From Amycolatopsis thermoflava N1165 (lineage in GTDB: Bacteria; Actinomycetota; Actinomycetes; Mycobacteriales; Pseudonocardiaceae): DNA of 64,000 nucleotides. Both the position numbers and the translations under genes were made by a program. A model generated the notes under the pieces. It was given only the letters and a program-made list of their open reading frames with translations, was not told the origin of the DNA and did no database searches. The stretch covers positions 5,562,360 through 5,626,359 of the forward strand of contig NZ_KI421511.1 in NCBI RefSeq assembly GCF_000473265.1. Reading direction: 5' to 3'. Every line of letters begins with the position of its first letter. Within the stretch, counting starts at the first letter, position 1. Shown piece after piece: positions 41,800-49,477 of this stretch.

Positions 41800-41975
41800 G
41801 TTAGCCCGGCCCGAACCCTCCACCACCCCCGAATCCGGGCCCATTCCAGCCCGCTCGGACTCGCCGCTAACTCGCTAACTCCCTAACTTTGCCCAGTTCA
41901 AGGCCCAGTTAGCCGCTCCAGCGGTCGGAGTTAGAAATCTAACTCGCCGCGCCCGTCCTAACTGTCCCGCTAACT
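41799..41975 (+). repeat. Candidate clt locus: TAACT repeats after the translocase gene
   Basis: The word TAACT/AGTTA occurs nine times in 177 nt: 41799, 41868, 41876, 41884, 41907, 41929, 41940, 41959, 41971. The copies at 41868, 41876 and 41884 have an exact 8-bp period. TraB translocases of streptomycete plasmids recognise 8-bp repeats in a non-coding clt next to traB, so this gap is the likely transfer locus. The sequence differs from the GACCCGGA repeats known from pSVH1-type clt. Confidence 0.6.
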
Positions 41976-42055
41976 CGAAACCAGCCCCTCGGGAGGTGCC
42001 CGCGGTGACCCGTCACGCCCTCAGAACGTCACTCACAGTCACATTCGGAGGACCG

Positions 42056-42166
42056 TTGACCACCCGCCTCGCTCGCATGATCGCCCGGTTCGTCGCCACC
42101 TGCTCCGACTGCGGAGCCCGGATTCCGGCCGATCAGGTCATGTGCTCGATCTGCGCCAACAAGTAG
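42056..42166 (+). CDS. 36-aa mini-protein with two CxxC knuckles
   Basis: TTG at 42056 has a perfect GGAGG 5 nt upstream. The 36 residues include CSDCGARIPADQVMCSICANK, two CxxC pairs 13 residues apart, a complete zinc ribbon. It lies between the clt-like repeats and the replication genes. Such tiny zinc proteins recur in actinobacterial mobile elements; function is unknown. Confidence 0.6.
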   Translation: MTTRLARMIARFVATCSDCGARIPADQVMCSICANK

Positions 42167-42194
42167 GCCCACCGTCGCGAAAGGACATACCTCG

Positions 42195-42365
42195 ATGGCA
42201 AGCAGCAAGCCCCTCGTGCACCGCGGAACCAAGTCCTGGTGGACCGGCGACGTGAAGACCCTCTGCGGGCTCACCATCCCGCGCGGTGACGCGAAATCGC
42301 CCTGGTTCATCAAGCCCGCGTGCCCGGAGTGCGAGGCCATCCACGCGGCCCGCAAGCGCAAGTAG
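42195..42365 (+). CDS. 56-aa small basic protein
   Basis: Begins MASSKPLVHRGTKSWWTGDV and contains CPECEAIHAARKRK with a further Cys (LCGL) upstream, perhaps a partial metal site. GAAAGGA lies 9-15 nt before the ATG, the same CGAAAGG leader seen at 42454 and 44258. Function is unknown. Confidence 0.55.
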   Translation: MASSKPLVHRGTKSWWTGDVKTLCGLTIPRGDAKSPWFIKPACPECEAIHAARKRK

Positions 42366-42453
42366 CGCACCGACCCTGCCGGGCCGCCCGTCCGACTCGC
42401 CTCCGGGCGGCCCGGCAGCCCCCAAGCCCGTCCGTACTCGCGAAAGGTTGTCC

Positions 42454-42969
42454 ATGCCTACCGCCACCGCGACCGACGCCCTGACCGACCCGGAGCGCCA
42501 GTTCCTCGGCTGCCTGATGCAGCTCCCCGCCCGCCCGGCACGGCGGCTGCTGGCCGGGATGCGCGCCGCCGACTTCACCGGCGGCATGGCCGCCCACGTC
42601 CTCCAACTCGCCATCGAGGTCGTGGCCGCCGAGCACACCCCGGCCCCGGTCACCCTCTACACCCACGCCATCGCCACAGGGCAGGCCCCGGGCGAGAAGC
42701 GCCGCGAGTGGCTGTCCGGCTGGCTGACCGACGCCTTCCGCGACGCCCCACCGCCCGAGCTGGCCGACCACCTCAAGGCCGTGCTGCTGGAGACCGCGTG
42801 GCGGCGCGCACTGCTGGCGCACGCCCGCCGCATCGAGCAGGCCGTGTCCGGCTCACCCACCGAAGTGCTGCGCGAGCTGGCCGACGACACCGCCGCCGTC
42901 GACGAACTGTGGACGCGCTACCAGGCCGCCACGACGGCCAACCCAACCCACCTGGAGGTGGCCGCCTGA
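42454..42969 (+). CDS. DnaB-N-like replication accessory protein
   Basis: The 171-aa helical protein resembles the N-terminal domain of DnaB-type helicases (LTDPERQFLGCLMQLPARPARRLLAGMRAADFTGGMAAHVLQL). No ATPase domain is attached. It overlaps the DUF3631 gene by one base (TGATG), so the two probably act together at the element origin, for instance as helicase loader or primase-binding partner. ATG 42454 follows CGAAAGG. Confidence 0.65.
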   Translation: MPTATATDALTDPERQFLGCLMQLPARPARRLLAGMRAADFTGGMAAHVLQLAIEVVAAEHTPAPVTLYTHAIATGQAPGEKRREWLSGWLTDAFRDAPPPELADHLKAVLLETAWRRALLAHARRIEQAVSGSPTEVLRELADDTAAVDELWTRYQAATTANPTHLEVAA

Positions 42970-44219
42970 TGACCACGAACCACGGAGCAGCCCTGCTCGA
43001 CAGGCTGCGCGACGCGCTGACCCGGTACGTGGTCATGCCCTCCGACCAAGCCACCGACGCCGTGGTGCTCTGGATCGCCGCCACCCACGTCCAACCCGCC
43101 TGGGCGCACGCCCCGCGGCTGGTGATCCGGGCACCGGAACGGCGGTGCGGGAAGTCGAGGCTGCTCGACATCGTGGAGGCCACCTGCCATGACCCGCTGA
43201 TCACCGTGAACGCCAGCCCGGCCGCCGTGTACCGGTCGATCACCCCCGACCCGCCGGTGCTGCTGGTGGACGAGGCCGACACCATCTTCGGCCCGAAGGC
43301 CGGGGACAACGAGGACCTGCGCGGGCTGCTCAACGCCGGACACCAGCGCGGCCGGCCAGCACTCCGGTACGACGCTGCCACCTCCAAGGTCGTCACCATC
43401 CCGACCTTCGCGATGGCCGCGCTGGCGGGGATCGGGGCGATGCCCGACACCATCGAGGACCGCGCCGTGGTCGTGCACATGCGCCGCCGCGCCTCCGGGG
43501 AGAAGACCTTCCCCTACCGCGCCCGGCGCGACCGGGAACCGCTCCGCGCGCTGGCGCAGCAGCTCACCGAGTGGCTGCGCGGCGACATGGCCATCCTCGA
43601 GCGAGCCGAACCGGCGATGCCGGTGGAGGACCGGGCTGCCGACACGTGGGAGCCGCTGGTGGCGGTGGCCGACCACGCCGGGGGCGACTGGCCCGAACGC
43701 GCCCGCGCCGCCGCCGTGGAGATGACCCGCGAGCACAACGAGACCGGGGAAATCTCCGACCGGCTGCGGCTGCTCATCGACTGCCGCACCGCCTTCGCCG
43801 ACGACCTCGCGTTGCCCACCGCCGAGCTGCTGCACCGGCTGCGCGGTCTGGAGGAGTCCCCGTGGCGAGAGTTCGGGCCGACCGGGCTCACCGCCATGAA
43901 GCTCGGGACGCTGCTCAAGGAGTACGGCATCCGATCGGCCACCATCCGCTTCCCCGGCAGCGGACAGGCCAAGGGCTACCAGCGCGCCGACTTCGCCGAC
44001 GCCTGGAGCCGCTACGCACCCGATCTCGACACCTCGGCAGGGGGTGAGCCGTCCCAGCCGTACCAGCCTCATAATCCCAGCTCAGACCCGGTACGGCTTG
44101 ACGAGTGGTACGGCTCAAGCCGTACCAGCAAGAAAGCCGTACCGCCCCTGACCAGCAAAAACGAGGCTGGTACGGCTGGGACGGCGACCCCCCTCAAAGT
44201 CGTCGGCGACGACGCCTGA
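42969..44219 (+). CDS. DUF3631-type AAA-like replication protein
   Basis: The 416-aa protein has a Walker A-like PERRCGKSR (residues 56-64), Walker B VLLVDEADTIF (about 101-111), an arginine-rich VVVHMRRRASGEK and a C-terminal winged-helix-like domain (about 290-365: LGTLLKEYGIRSATIRFPGSG). DUF3631 proteins occupy the replication slot in many actinobacterial mobile elements. The last 55 residues are encoded by DNA with six 9-bp iterons (44056-44177), so origin and initiator gene overlap. Confidence 0.75.
   Translation: MTTNHGAALLDRLRDALTRYVVMPSDQATDAVVLWIAATHVQPAWAHAPRLVIRAPERRCGKSRLLDIVEATCHDPLITVNASPAAVYRSITPDPPVLLVDEADTIFGPKAGDNEDLRGLLNAGHQRGRPALRYDAATSKVVTIPTFAMAALAGIGAMPDTIEDRAVVVHMRRRASGEKTFPYRARRDREPLRALAQQLTEWLRGDMAILERAEPAMPVEDRAADTWEPLVAVADHAGGDWPERARAAAVEMTREHNETGEISDRLRLLIDCRTAFADDLALPTAELLHRLRGLEESPWREFGPTGLTAMKLGTLLKEYGIRSATIRFPGSGQAKGYQRADFADAWSRYAPDLDTSAGGEPSQPYQPHNPSSDPVRLDEWYGSSRTSKKAVPPLTSKNEAGTAGTATPLKVVGDDA
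44056..44177. repeat. Iteron array inside the 3' end of the replication gene
   Basis: AGCCGTACC or its complement GGTACGGCT occurs exactly six times: 44056, 44090, 44107, 44118, 44135 and 44169. The copies at 44107 and 44118 form a perfect 22-bp palindrome (TGGTACGGCT, 2 nt, AGCCGTACCA). Iteron clusters like this commonly serve as the replication origin for the adjacent initiator. Confidence 0.7.
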
Positions 44220-44257
44220 CCACCCCTGCAAGCACCTCGCCGAAAGGTCTCGAACGC

Positions 44258-44551
44258 ATGGCTACCGCCGCCGAAATCGCCCAGCTCGCCGCCAACCTGG
44301 CGAAGCTTGCCGAGACGCTCGCCGACCGGGAAGCGCAGCCGCCAGCTCCCGTGCGCCCGGCCCCGGAGCGCCGGTTGCTGACCGTCGAGGAAGCCGCCGA
44401 GTACCTCGGCGTCGGGCGCACGCTCATGTACCAGCTCATCAAGGACGGCGAAATCCGAACCGTGCAGATTCACCGCCTGCGGCGCGTTCCGCGAGAAGCC
44501 GTCGACGAGTACGCGAACCGCATTCAAAACCCTCACATGGACGCCGCCTAG
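44258..44551 (+). CDS. xis: Excisionase (Xis), MerR-like HTH
   Basis: The 97-aa protein has an N-terminal helix (AEIAQLAANLAKLAETLAD) and a HTH_17 excisionase fold (RLLTVEEAAEYLGVGRTLMYQLIKDGEIRTVQIHRLRRV). It sits 7 nt before the integrase gene. It should bend DNA near the attachment sites and drive excision. ATG 44258 follows CGAAAGG. Confidence 0.9.
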   Translation: MATAAEIAQLAANLAKLAETLADREAQPPAPVRPAPERRLLTVEEAAEYLGVGRTLMYQLIKDGEIRTVQIHRLRRVPREAVDEYANRIQNPHMDAA

Positions 44552-44558
44552 GAGACGA

Positions 44559-45824
44559 ATGCCTCGCAAGAAGGAAACCCGCAATGCCAACGGCGAGTCG
44601 TCAATCTACTGGAGCGAGTCGGACAAGCGTTGGCACGGCCGCGTGACTGTCGGCGTCAAAGACAACGGAAAACCTGATCGTCGGCACACTAGCAGCAAAG
44701 ACCGCAAAAAGGTTGTCGCCAAAGTACGCGAGATCGAGCGGAAGCGCGATAAGGGAACACTTCATAAGGCCGGGGAGAACTGGACCGTAGAGACGTGGCT
44801 GAATCACTGGCTCTACAACATCGCCAAGATGACCACGACGGAGAACGGATGGGATGCGTACTATTACGCGGTCACTAAGCACCTCATTCCAGGCATCGGA
44901 GCACACAAGCTCAACGGGCCGAAGCGCCTGCTGCCGGACCACCTCGAAGCGCTCTACCGCAGGATGATGGATAACGGCGCTAGGGCTGGCACAGCCCACC
45001 AGGTGCACCGCACCATTCGTGCGGCCCTCAACGACGCGAAGGCGCGCGACTACATCAGCAAGAACCCGGCCGCCGTGGCAAAACCGCCAACGCCTGATGA
45101 TGAGGAAATCGAACCGCTGAAGAAGGAGGAGATCCGCGCCCTGTTCGAGGCGGCCCGTAAGGGCCGGAATTCGACACGGTGGATCATCGCAGTGTCACTC
45201 GGATTGCGGCAAGGGGAGGCGCTTGGGCTGAAGTGGGAAGACCTGAACTTTGGGGAGCAGACACTTCGTGTGCGACGCTCGCGGTTGCGGCCGAAGTACA
45301 AGCACGGTTGTGATCCGCACTGCGGCCGGAAGCACGCGGGTCATTGCCCGAAACGGATCAACACGCGCCCAGAGACCAAGGACACGAAGTCCAAGGCCGG
45401 GAAACGGACTATCGGCCTGCCTGCACCACTGGTGGCGGAACTTGAAGCCCACAAGCGCGAACAGGAGATCGAGCGCCAGAAGGCAGACGAGTTGTGGCAT
45501 GACGAGGGCTGGATTTTCGCCGATCCGCTGGGCAGGCAGATCAACGCGCGCACAGATGGCTTCCACTGGAAGCGCCTGCTCGCCGACGCGAACGTCCGGG
45601 ACGCCCGGTTGCACGATGCCCGGCACACGGCGGCAACGGTCCTCCTGGAGCTCGGCATCAACGACCGCGCGACGATGGGCGTCATGGGCTGGTCAAGCGC
45701 CAGCATGGCCCAGCGCTACCAGCACGTCACCGACTCGGTTCGACGATCGATCGCGGAGCAAGTCGGCGGCCACCTGTGGGAGCAGGGCGAGGCTCGCGAC
45801 CAGCGCGAGGACGGCGCTGCCTAA
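44559..45824 (+). CDS. int: Tyrosine site-specific integrase
   Basis: The 421-aa protein has an N-terminal arm-binding domain (1-75), a SAM-like core-binding domain (75-175) and a catalytic domain with Arg217 (GLRQGEALG), His352-x-x-Arg355 (HDARH) and nucleophile Tyr387 (RYQHV). An inserted Cys/His-rich loop (HGCDPHCGRKHAGHCP) may bind zinc. It recombines the 3' end of tRNA-Ser. Arm-like AATGAGACCA repeats start 6 nt after its stop. Codon use is less GC-rich than in neighbours. Confidence 0.95.
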   Translation: MPRKKETRNANGESSIYWSESDKRWHGRVTVGVKDNGKPDRRHTSSKDRKKVVAKVREIERKRDKGTLHKAGENWTVETWLNHWLYNIAKMTTTENGWDAYYYAVTKHLIPGIGAHKLNGPKRLLPDHLEALYRRMMDNGARAGTAHQVHRTIRAALNDAKARDYISKNPAAVAKPPTPDDEEIEPLKKEEIRALFEAARKGRNSTRWIIAVSLGLRQGEALGLKWEDLNFGEQTLRVRRSRLRPKYKHGCDPHCGRKHAGHCPKRINTRPETKDTKSKAGKRTIGLPAPLVAELEAHKREQEIERQKADELWHDEGWIFADPLGRQINARTDGFHWKRLLADANVRDARLHDARHTAATVLLELGINDRATMGVMGWSSASMAQRYQHVTDSVRRSIAEQVGGHLWEQGEARDQREDGAA

Positions 45825-45829
45825 CCTCA

Positions 45830-45851
45830 AATGAGACCAGAAATGAGACCA
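45830..45851 (+). repeat. Two AATGAGACCA repeats at the right end
   Basis: Copies start at 45830 and 45842, with the same 12-bp spacing as the three at the left end (34245-34278). They are probable integrase arm sites adjacent to the right attachment site. Confidence 0.6.
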
Positions 45852-45905
45852 GGGCGTATGCCGCGATACCGGCCGAAGATGCCCGGTGCGGCATATGCCC
45901 TGGTC
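45847..45905 (-). terminator. Terminator stem downstream of tRNA-Ser, carried by the AICE
   Basis: GACCAGGGC (45847-45855) with GCCCTGGTC (45897-45905), extended inward by TATGCCGC/GCGGCATA, forms a long stem just after the tRNA 3' end. The element supplies this version; the original lies at 34034-34091. Confidence 0.6.
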
Positions 45906-45966
45906 ACAGGCGCGGAAGCGGAGGGATTTGAACCCCCGGTCGGTTGCCCGACGCTCGCTTTCAAGG
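45897..45966. other. Attachment site, right direct repeat within tRNA-Ser
   Basis: This 70-bp stretch is identical to 34083-34152 and covers the 3' part of the tRNA gene through the anticodon loop plus 16 nt downstream. Insertion here restores a complete tRNA. Confidence 0.92.
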
Positions 45967-45997
45967 CGAGTGCATTCGGCCGCTCTGCCACGCTTCC
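45913..45997 (-). tRNA. tRNA-Ser (anticodon TGA)
   Basis: The 85-nt cloverleaf on the minus strand has acceptor GGAAGCG/CGCTTCC, anticodon stem CTCGC/GCGAG with loop CTTGAAA (anticodon TGA), a long variable arm (class II) and T-loop GGTTCAAATCC. Discriminator is G, as in tRNA-Ser, and CCA is not encoded. Its 3' portion is the AICE integration site. Confidence 0.95.
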
Positions 45998-46017
45998 CTT
46001 GGGCTCAGGGTAGCGGC

Positions 46018-46482
46018 TCAGCCGCCCAGGCCTTCGAGGTGTTCGTCGACCCGGGAGAAGACCCTGGCGAGCACCGACTGCTCCTCCGGGGTCAGCAAAT
46101 CGATCAGGTGGGCCCGCACGCCCTCCACGTGCGTGGGCGCCGCCTCCTTCAGCAGCGCCTCGCCGCCGGGGGTCAGTTCCGCCACCACGCCCCGCTTGTC
46201 TTCCGGGTCCGGCGCCCGGCGCGCCAGGCCCGCGGCCTCCATGCGGGCTATCTGGTGCGACAGCCGGCTCTTCGTGGACCCCATCCTGGTCGCCAGCTCG
46301 GACATCCGCATCCGCCGCTCCGGCGCCATCTCCAGGCACACCAGCACCTCGTAGTCCGTCAGGGACACGTCGTGCGCGGCGGCCAGCTCCCGGTGCAGCC
46401 GCTGGCGGAGCCGCAGCGTGGCGACGATGTACGCGCGCCACGCCGACATCTCCGGCTCGCTCAGCCAGCGGACTTCAGCCAT
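46018..46482 (-). CDS. MarR-family transcriptional regulator
   Basis: The 154-aa protein has MarR dimerisation helices at both ends and a winged helix (LTDYEVLVCLEMAPERRMRMSELATRMGSTKSRLSHQIARMEAAGLARRAPDPEDKRG, with the wing Arg in DKRG). It is a single gene beside tRNA-Ser, probably autoregulatory. Target and ligand are unknown. Confidence 0.9.
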   Translation of the reverse strand: MAEVRWLSEPEMSAWRAYIVATLRLRQRLHRELAAAHDVSLTDYEVLVCLEMAPERRMRMSELATRMGSTKSRLSHQIARMEAAGLARRAPDPEDKRGVVAELTPGGEALLKEAAPTHVEGVRAHLIDLLTPEEQSVLARVFSRVDEHLEGLGG

Positions 46483-46904
46483 GCCCGGAACAGTAGCCGG
46501 GAACCGCGATTACCAACCAACGAGGGACGGCGCGCCGGTTGAGGATTCGCGCGCACAGGCGCATGCTTGGAGACAACGGTGGATCGGTCACCGGACCGGG
46601 GACGCACTACCCGGGTGTGGCCCGTCGGGCCGTCCGCCGGGAGAGGGTCAGGTGGTTCAATGACGAGAAGTTCCTCGCGGTTGACTACCGGATGCAGCTG
46701 TGGACCCACAGCCGGGATGCGGTGAACCCAGTCCGGCTGTGACTGTGAGCAGCACGGGTTTCCATCTCGATGCGCCTCGACCATCGCTTGCGCACATCGG
46801 CGAACTCGAGCCTGCTTCAGTGCGGTCTCCGTGTCCGCACAGCAGAGTTCCTCGCCGGCCCGCGACGTGGTCAGCCGCTGATTACAATTGACAACCTCGG
46901 TAAT
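46483..46904. other. Intergenic region with no recognised gene
   Basis: This 422-nt gap lies between the MarR and metallopeptidase genes. Short frames exist (for example 46539-46742 on the plus strand) but lack a family match, a ribosome site or convincing composition. A TACAAT at 46883-46888 could be a -10 element for the downstream gene. Confidence 0.5.
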
Positions 46905-46937
46905 CCTGGGTGCGGACTCGCGGAGTCCGCACCCAGG
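46905..46937 (+). terminator. Perfect hairpin ahead of the metallopeptidase gene
   Basis: CCTGGGTGCGGACTC (46905-46919), GCG loop, and its exact complement (46923-46937) form a 15-bp stem followed by CTTTTG, 21 nt before the GTG start. It is shaped like an intrinsic terminator; in this place it may attenuate the gene if transcription starts near 46895. Confidence 0.65.
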
Positions 46938-46957
46938 CTTTTGTGAGGGAGTACGCG

Positions 46958-47869
46958 GTGAGGTTTGACGAAGGCGCCGGGCTGGACACGTCCGAGGTCG
47001 ACGACCTCCGCGGCGGCGGTGGGGGCATCGGGAGCCGGGTGGCGCTCGGCGGCGGCGGGCTCGGCATCGTCGGCGTGATCATCTACTTCGTGCTCTCCCA
47101 GATCGGCGGGGTCAGCCCGAACGGCGCGGGCAGCCTCGGCGAACTCGGCGCCGGTCAGCAGGTCAGCAACGGCTCCCTGGCGCAGGAGTGCCGCACCGGC
47201 GCGGACGCCAACTCCAACCACGACTGCGCGATCGTCGCCATCGTCAACTCCATCCAGGACTATTGGAGCGACCAGTTCGCCCGCTCCGGCCGCACCTACC
47301 GCACCGCGCAGACGAACTTCTTCAGCGGCGGCGTGCGCACCGGCTGCGGCAGCGCCACCTCCGACGTCGGCCCGTTCTACTGCCCCGCCGACTCCGAGGT
47401 CTACATCGACCTGTCCTTCTACCAGGAGCTGCGCACCCGCTTCGGTGCGGAGGGCGGCACGTTCGCCGAGGCCTACGTGCTCGCGCACGAGTACGGCCAC
47501 CACGTGCAGAACCTGCTCGGCACGTCCCGGCGCGTCGGCAACGAGTCGGGGCCGACCTCGGGTTCCGTGCGGCTCGAACTGCAGGCCGACTGCTACGCCG
47601 GCGTGTGGGCCAACCACGCGACGACCACGCCGTCGTCGACCGGGCGGCCGCTGATCAGCGAGGTGACCCAGGACGACATCGACCGCGCGCTGGACACCGC
47701 GTCCCGCATCGGCGACGACTACATCCAGTCCAACCTCGGCGGCGGGCAGGTCGACGAGTCCCAGTTCACCCACGGCACGTCCGCCCAGCGGGAACGGTGG
47801 TTCACCACCGGGTTCCAGACCGGGGACCCCGCCCGGTGCGACACCTTCGGGACCAACAACCTGGGCTGA
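46958..47869 (+). CDS. Neutral zinc metallopeptidase (YpfJ family)
   Basis: The 303-aa protein has a short N-terminal cytosolic part, one transmembrane helix (VALGGGGLGIVGVIIYFVL, about 28-48) and an extracellular zincin domain with HEYGHH (about residue 184) and downstream ligand region LELQADCYAGVWA. Family proteins are putative membrane-anchored proteases with unknown substrates. GTG 46958 follows GAGGGAG by 6 nt. Confidence 0.88.
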   Translation: MRFDEGAGLDTSEVDDLRGGGGGIGSRVALGGGGLGIVGVIIYFVLSQIGGVSPNGAGSLGELGAGQQVSNGSLAQECRTGADANSNHDCAIVAIVNSIQDYWSDQFARSGRTYRTAQTNFFSGGVRTGCGSATSDVGPFYCPADSEVYIDLSFYQELRTRFGAEGGTFAEAYVLAHEYGHHVQNLLGTSRRVGNESGPTSGSVRLELQADCYAGVWANHATTTPSSTGRPLISEVTQDDIDRALDTASRIGDDYIQSNLGGGQVDESQFTHGTSAQRERWFTTGFQTGDPARCDTFGTNNLG

Positions 47870-47920
47870 CGCGCCCGGACGAGGGCTCCGCCCGGCGGAC
47901 CGCCGGGCGGAGCGCACTGG

Positions 47921-49402
47921 TCAAGCCGCGGCCAGCGCCCTCGCCTCACCGGCGGGAGCGCGGTGCGGCTTCACCGCCGCCTTACCGGGCGCGACCCCGT
48001 TGACCGACTCCGTGCTCAGCGCGAACGTGCCCAGCGTCCAGGCGATCGCGTCCGCGTTGCGGTCCAGCGCCACCCGGTCGACGTTGCCGAGGTTGTCGCA
48101 CGCCTGGTGGTAGCAGGGGTCGAACGCGACGCCGGCCTGGCCGCCCCACTTCGCGGCCTGCTCGGGGGTTTTCGCGTCCTCCGCGCCCGTGAACAGCCCG
48201 CCCGCGGGGATGCCCACCGCGATGAACTCGCCGTAGTCCGAGCGGCCGTCGAAGTCCGTGCCCTCCGTCGGCACACCACGCGCGTTCAGGTACCCGGTCA
48301 GCTCGGCCTCGATCTGCGCCGAGCCGTACGGGCCGGGGCCCGCGCCCTCCCCGTCGGAATCGTCGCCGTCGTAAGCGAAGTACGCCGCGTTCGGCGAGCC
48401 GATCATGTCGAAGTTCAGGTACAGCGCGATGTCCAGCTGCTGCTCGAAACTCAGCGAATCGACGTAGTGCGTGGAGCCGACCAGGCCGAACTCCTCGGCG
48501 CTCCACCACGCGAACCGCACCGCGTTCTCCACCTTCGGCTTTCCGCCGAGCTGCAACGCGATCTCCAGCAGCGCCGCCGAACCGGTGCCGTTGTCGTTGA
48601 TGCCCGGGCCCTCCGGCACGCTGTCCAGGTGCGCGCCGGCCATCACGACGTTGTCCTTGCGGCCGGTCTTCGTTTCGGCGATGACGTTGTAGGACGTGCG
48701 CGGCTCCTGGAACTCACGCAGGTCCAGCGTGACGGTGGCGCCGTTCTGGCCGGAAAGCGCTTGCCCGTCGGCCTGCGAGATGCCGCCCGTCGGGATCCGC
48801 GCGGCCGCCGGGTCGCCCAGGGTGCCGTTGAGCGGGCCGGCCTCGTTGTTGTAGATGATCGCCGCGACCGCTCCCGCGTCCGCGGCGGCCGCCTGCTTCT
48901 GCGCGAACGGGCACCCGCCGCGCGACACCAGGACGATCCGGCCGGCCACTCCGGTGTAGTCCGTGACCTCGCAACCGGGCGTGGCGTCGACCGGCACCAC
49001 GGCCAGCGGAGCGGTGATCCCGCCCTCCGGGGTGCACGCCGTGTACGTCATGACGGTGATCGGCACGTCGGCGCCGCCGACCGTCAGCTTCTCCTCGATC
49101 GTCTCGGTGAAGATGAACGGGAACTCCTGCCGCGTCACCGAATACCCGGCGGCTTCGAGCTTGCCCGCGATGTACTCGGCGGAGGCGGCGTGCCCATCGG
49201 TGCCGGCGGCACGGTTGCCGTCGTTGCGGTCGGCGATGCGCTGCAACGCGATCAGGTGCCGGTTGATGGCGCCCACATCGGTCTTCTTGACGAGCTGGTC
49301 GGGTAACTGGGCGGGGGCTGCGATCGCGGCCGGGGTGACGGCCGTCGCGAGCGCGGCGGTCAGCACCAGGGCGGCAAAGGATCTCTTTGGCCGAAGTGAC
49401 AT
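47921..49402 (-). CDS. Secreted M28 aminopeptidase with PA domain
   Basis: The 493-aa protein has a signal peptide (SLRPKRSFAALVLTAALATAVTPAAIA, cleavage near residue 28), a PA insertion (about 130-230) and an M28 peptidase core. Its metal residues lie in MAGAHLDSVPEGPGINDNGTGSA, WWSAEEFG, NFDMIGSP and CYHQACD (His ligand). It resembles Streptomyces griseus aminopeptidase and mycobacterial LpqL. It trims N-terminal residues from peptides outside the cell. It is divergent from the quinone oxidoreductase gene. Confidence 0.92.
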   Translation of the reverse strand: MSLRPKRSFAALVLTAALATAVTPAAIAAPAQLPDQLVKKTDVGAINRHLIALQRIADRNDGNRAAGTDGHAASAEYIAGKLEAAGYSVTRQEFPFIFTETIEEKLTVGGADVPITVMTYTACTPEGGITAPLAVVPVDATPGCEVTDYTGVAGRIVLVSRGGCPFAQKQAAAADAGAVAAIIYNNEAGPLNGTLGDPAAARIPTGGISQADGQALSGQNGATVTLDLREFQEPRTSYNVIAETKTGRKDNVVMAGAHLDSVPEGPGINDNGTGSAALLEIALQLGGKPKVENAVRFAWWSAEEFGLVGSTHYVDSLSFEQQLDIALYLNFDMIGSPNAAYFAYDGDDSDGEGAGPGPYGSAQIEAELTGYLNARGVPTEGTDFDGRSDYGEFIAVGIPAGGLFTGAEDAKTPEQAAKWGGQAGVAFDPCYHQACDNLGNVDRVALDRNADAIAWTLGTFALSTESVNGVAPGKAAVKPHRAPAGEARALAAA

Positions 49403-49477
49403 GGGCAGTCACTTTTGTCCCGATTCGCGTGGAGGTCAATCGTGCATTCGGTGTACCCCGGCAATAGGGTCGGGCAC

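Larger units (their letters stand above)
34083..45966 (+). mobile_element. Actinomycete integrative and conjugative element (AICE) in tRNA-Ser
   Basis: The 11.9-kb element is bounded by perfect 70-bp repeats at the 3' end of tRNA-Ser(TGA). It has the AICE parts list: integrase and excisionase at the tRNA-proximal end, a replication module, a TraB/FtsK-type double-stranded DNA translocase, small spread-like membrane proteins, a DUF2637-type protein and a GntR repressor divergent from the transfer operon. A glycosyltransferase near the left end is cargo. All essential genes look intact, so it may be mobile. It resembles pSAM2-type elements in plan but uses a DUF3631 protein for replication. Confidence 0.92.

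Noticed and set aside
46539-46742. A 67-aa plus-strand gene in the gap after the MarR gene
   Set aside because: No ribosome site, no domain, and Arg-rich composition typical of non-coding GC-rich DNA.
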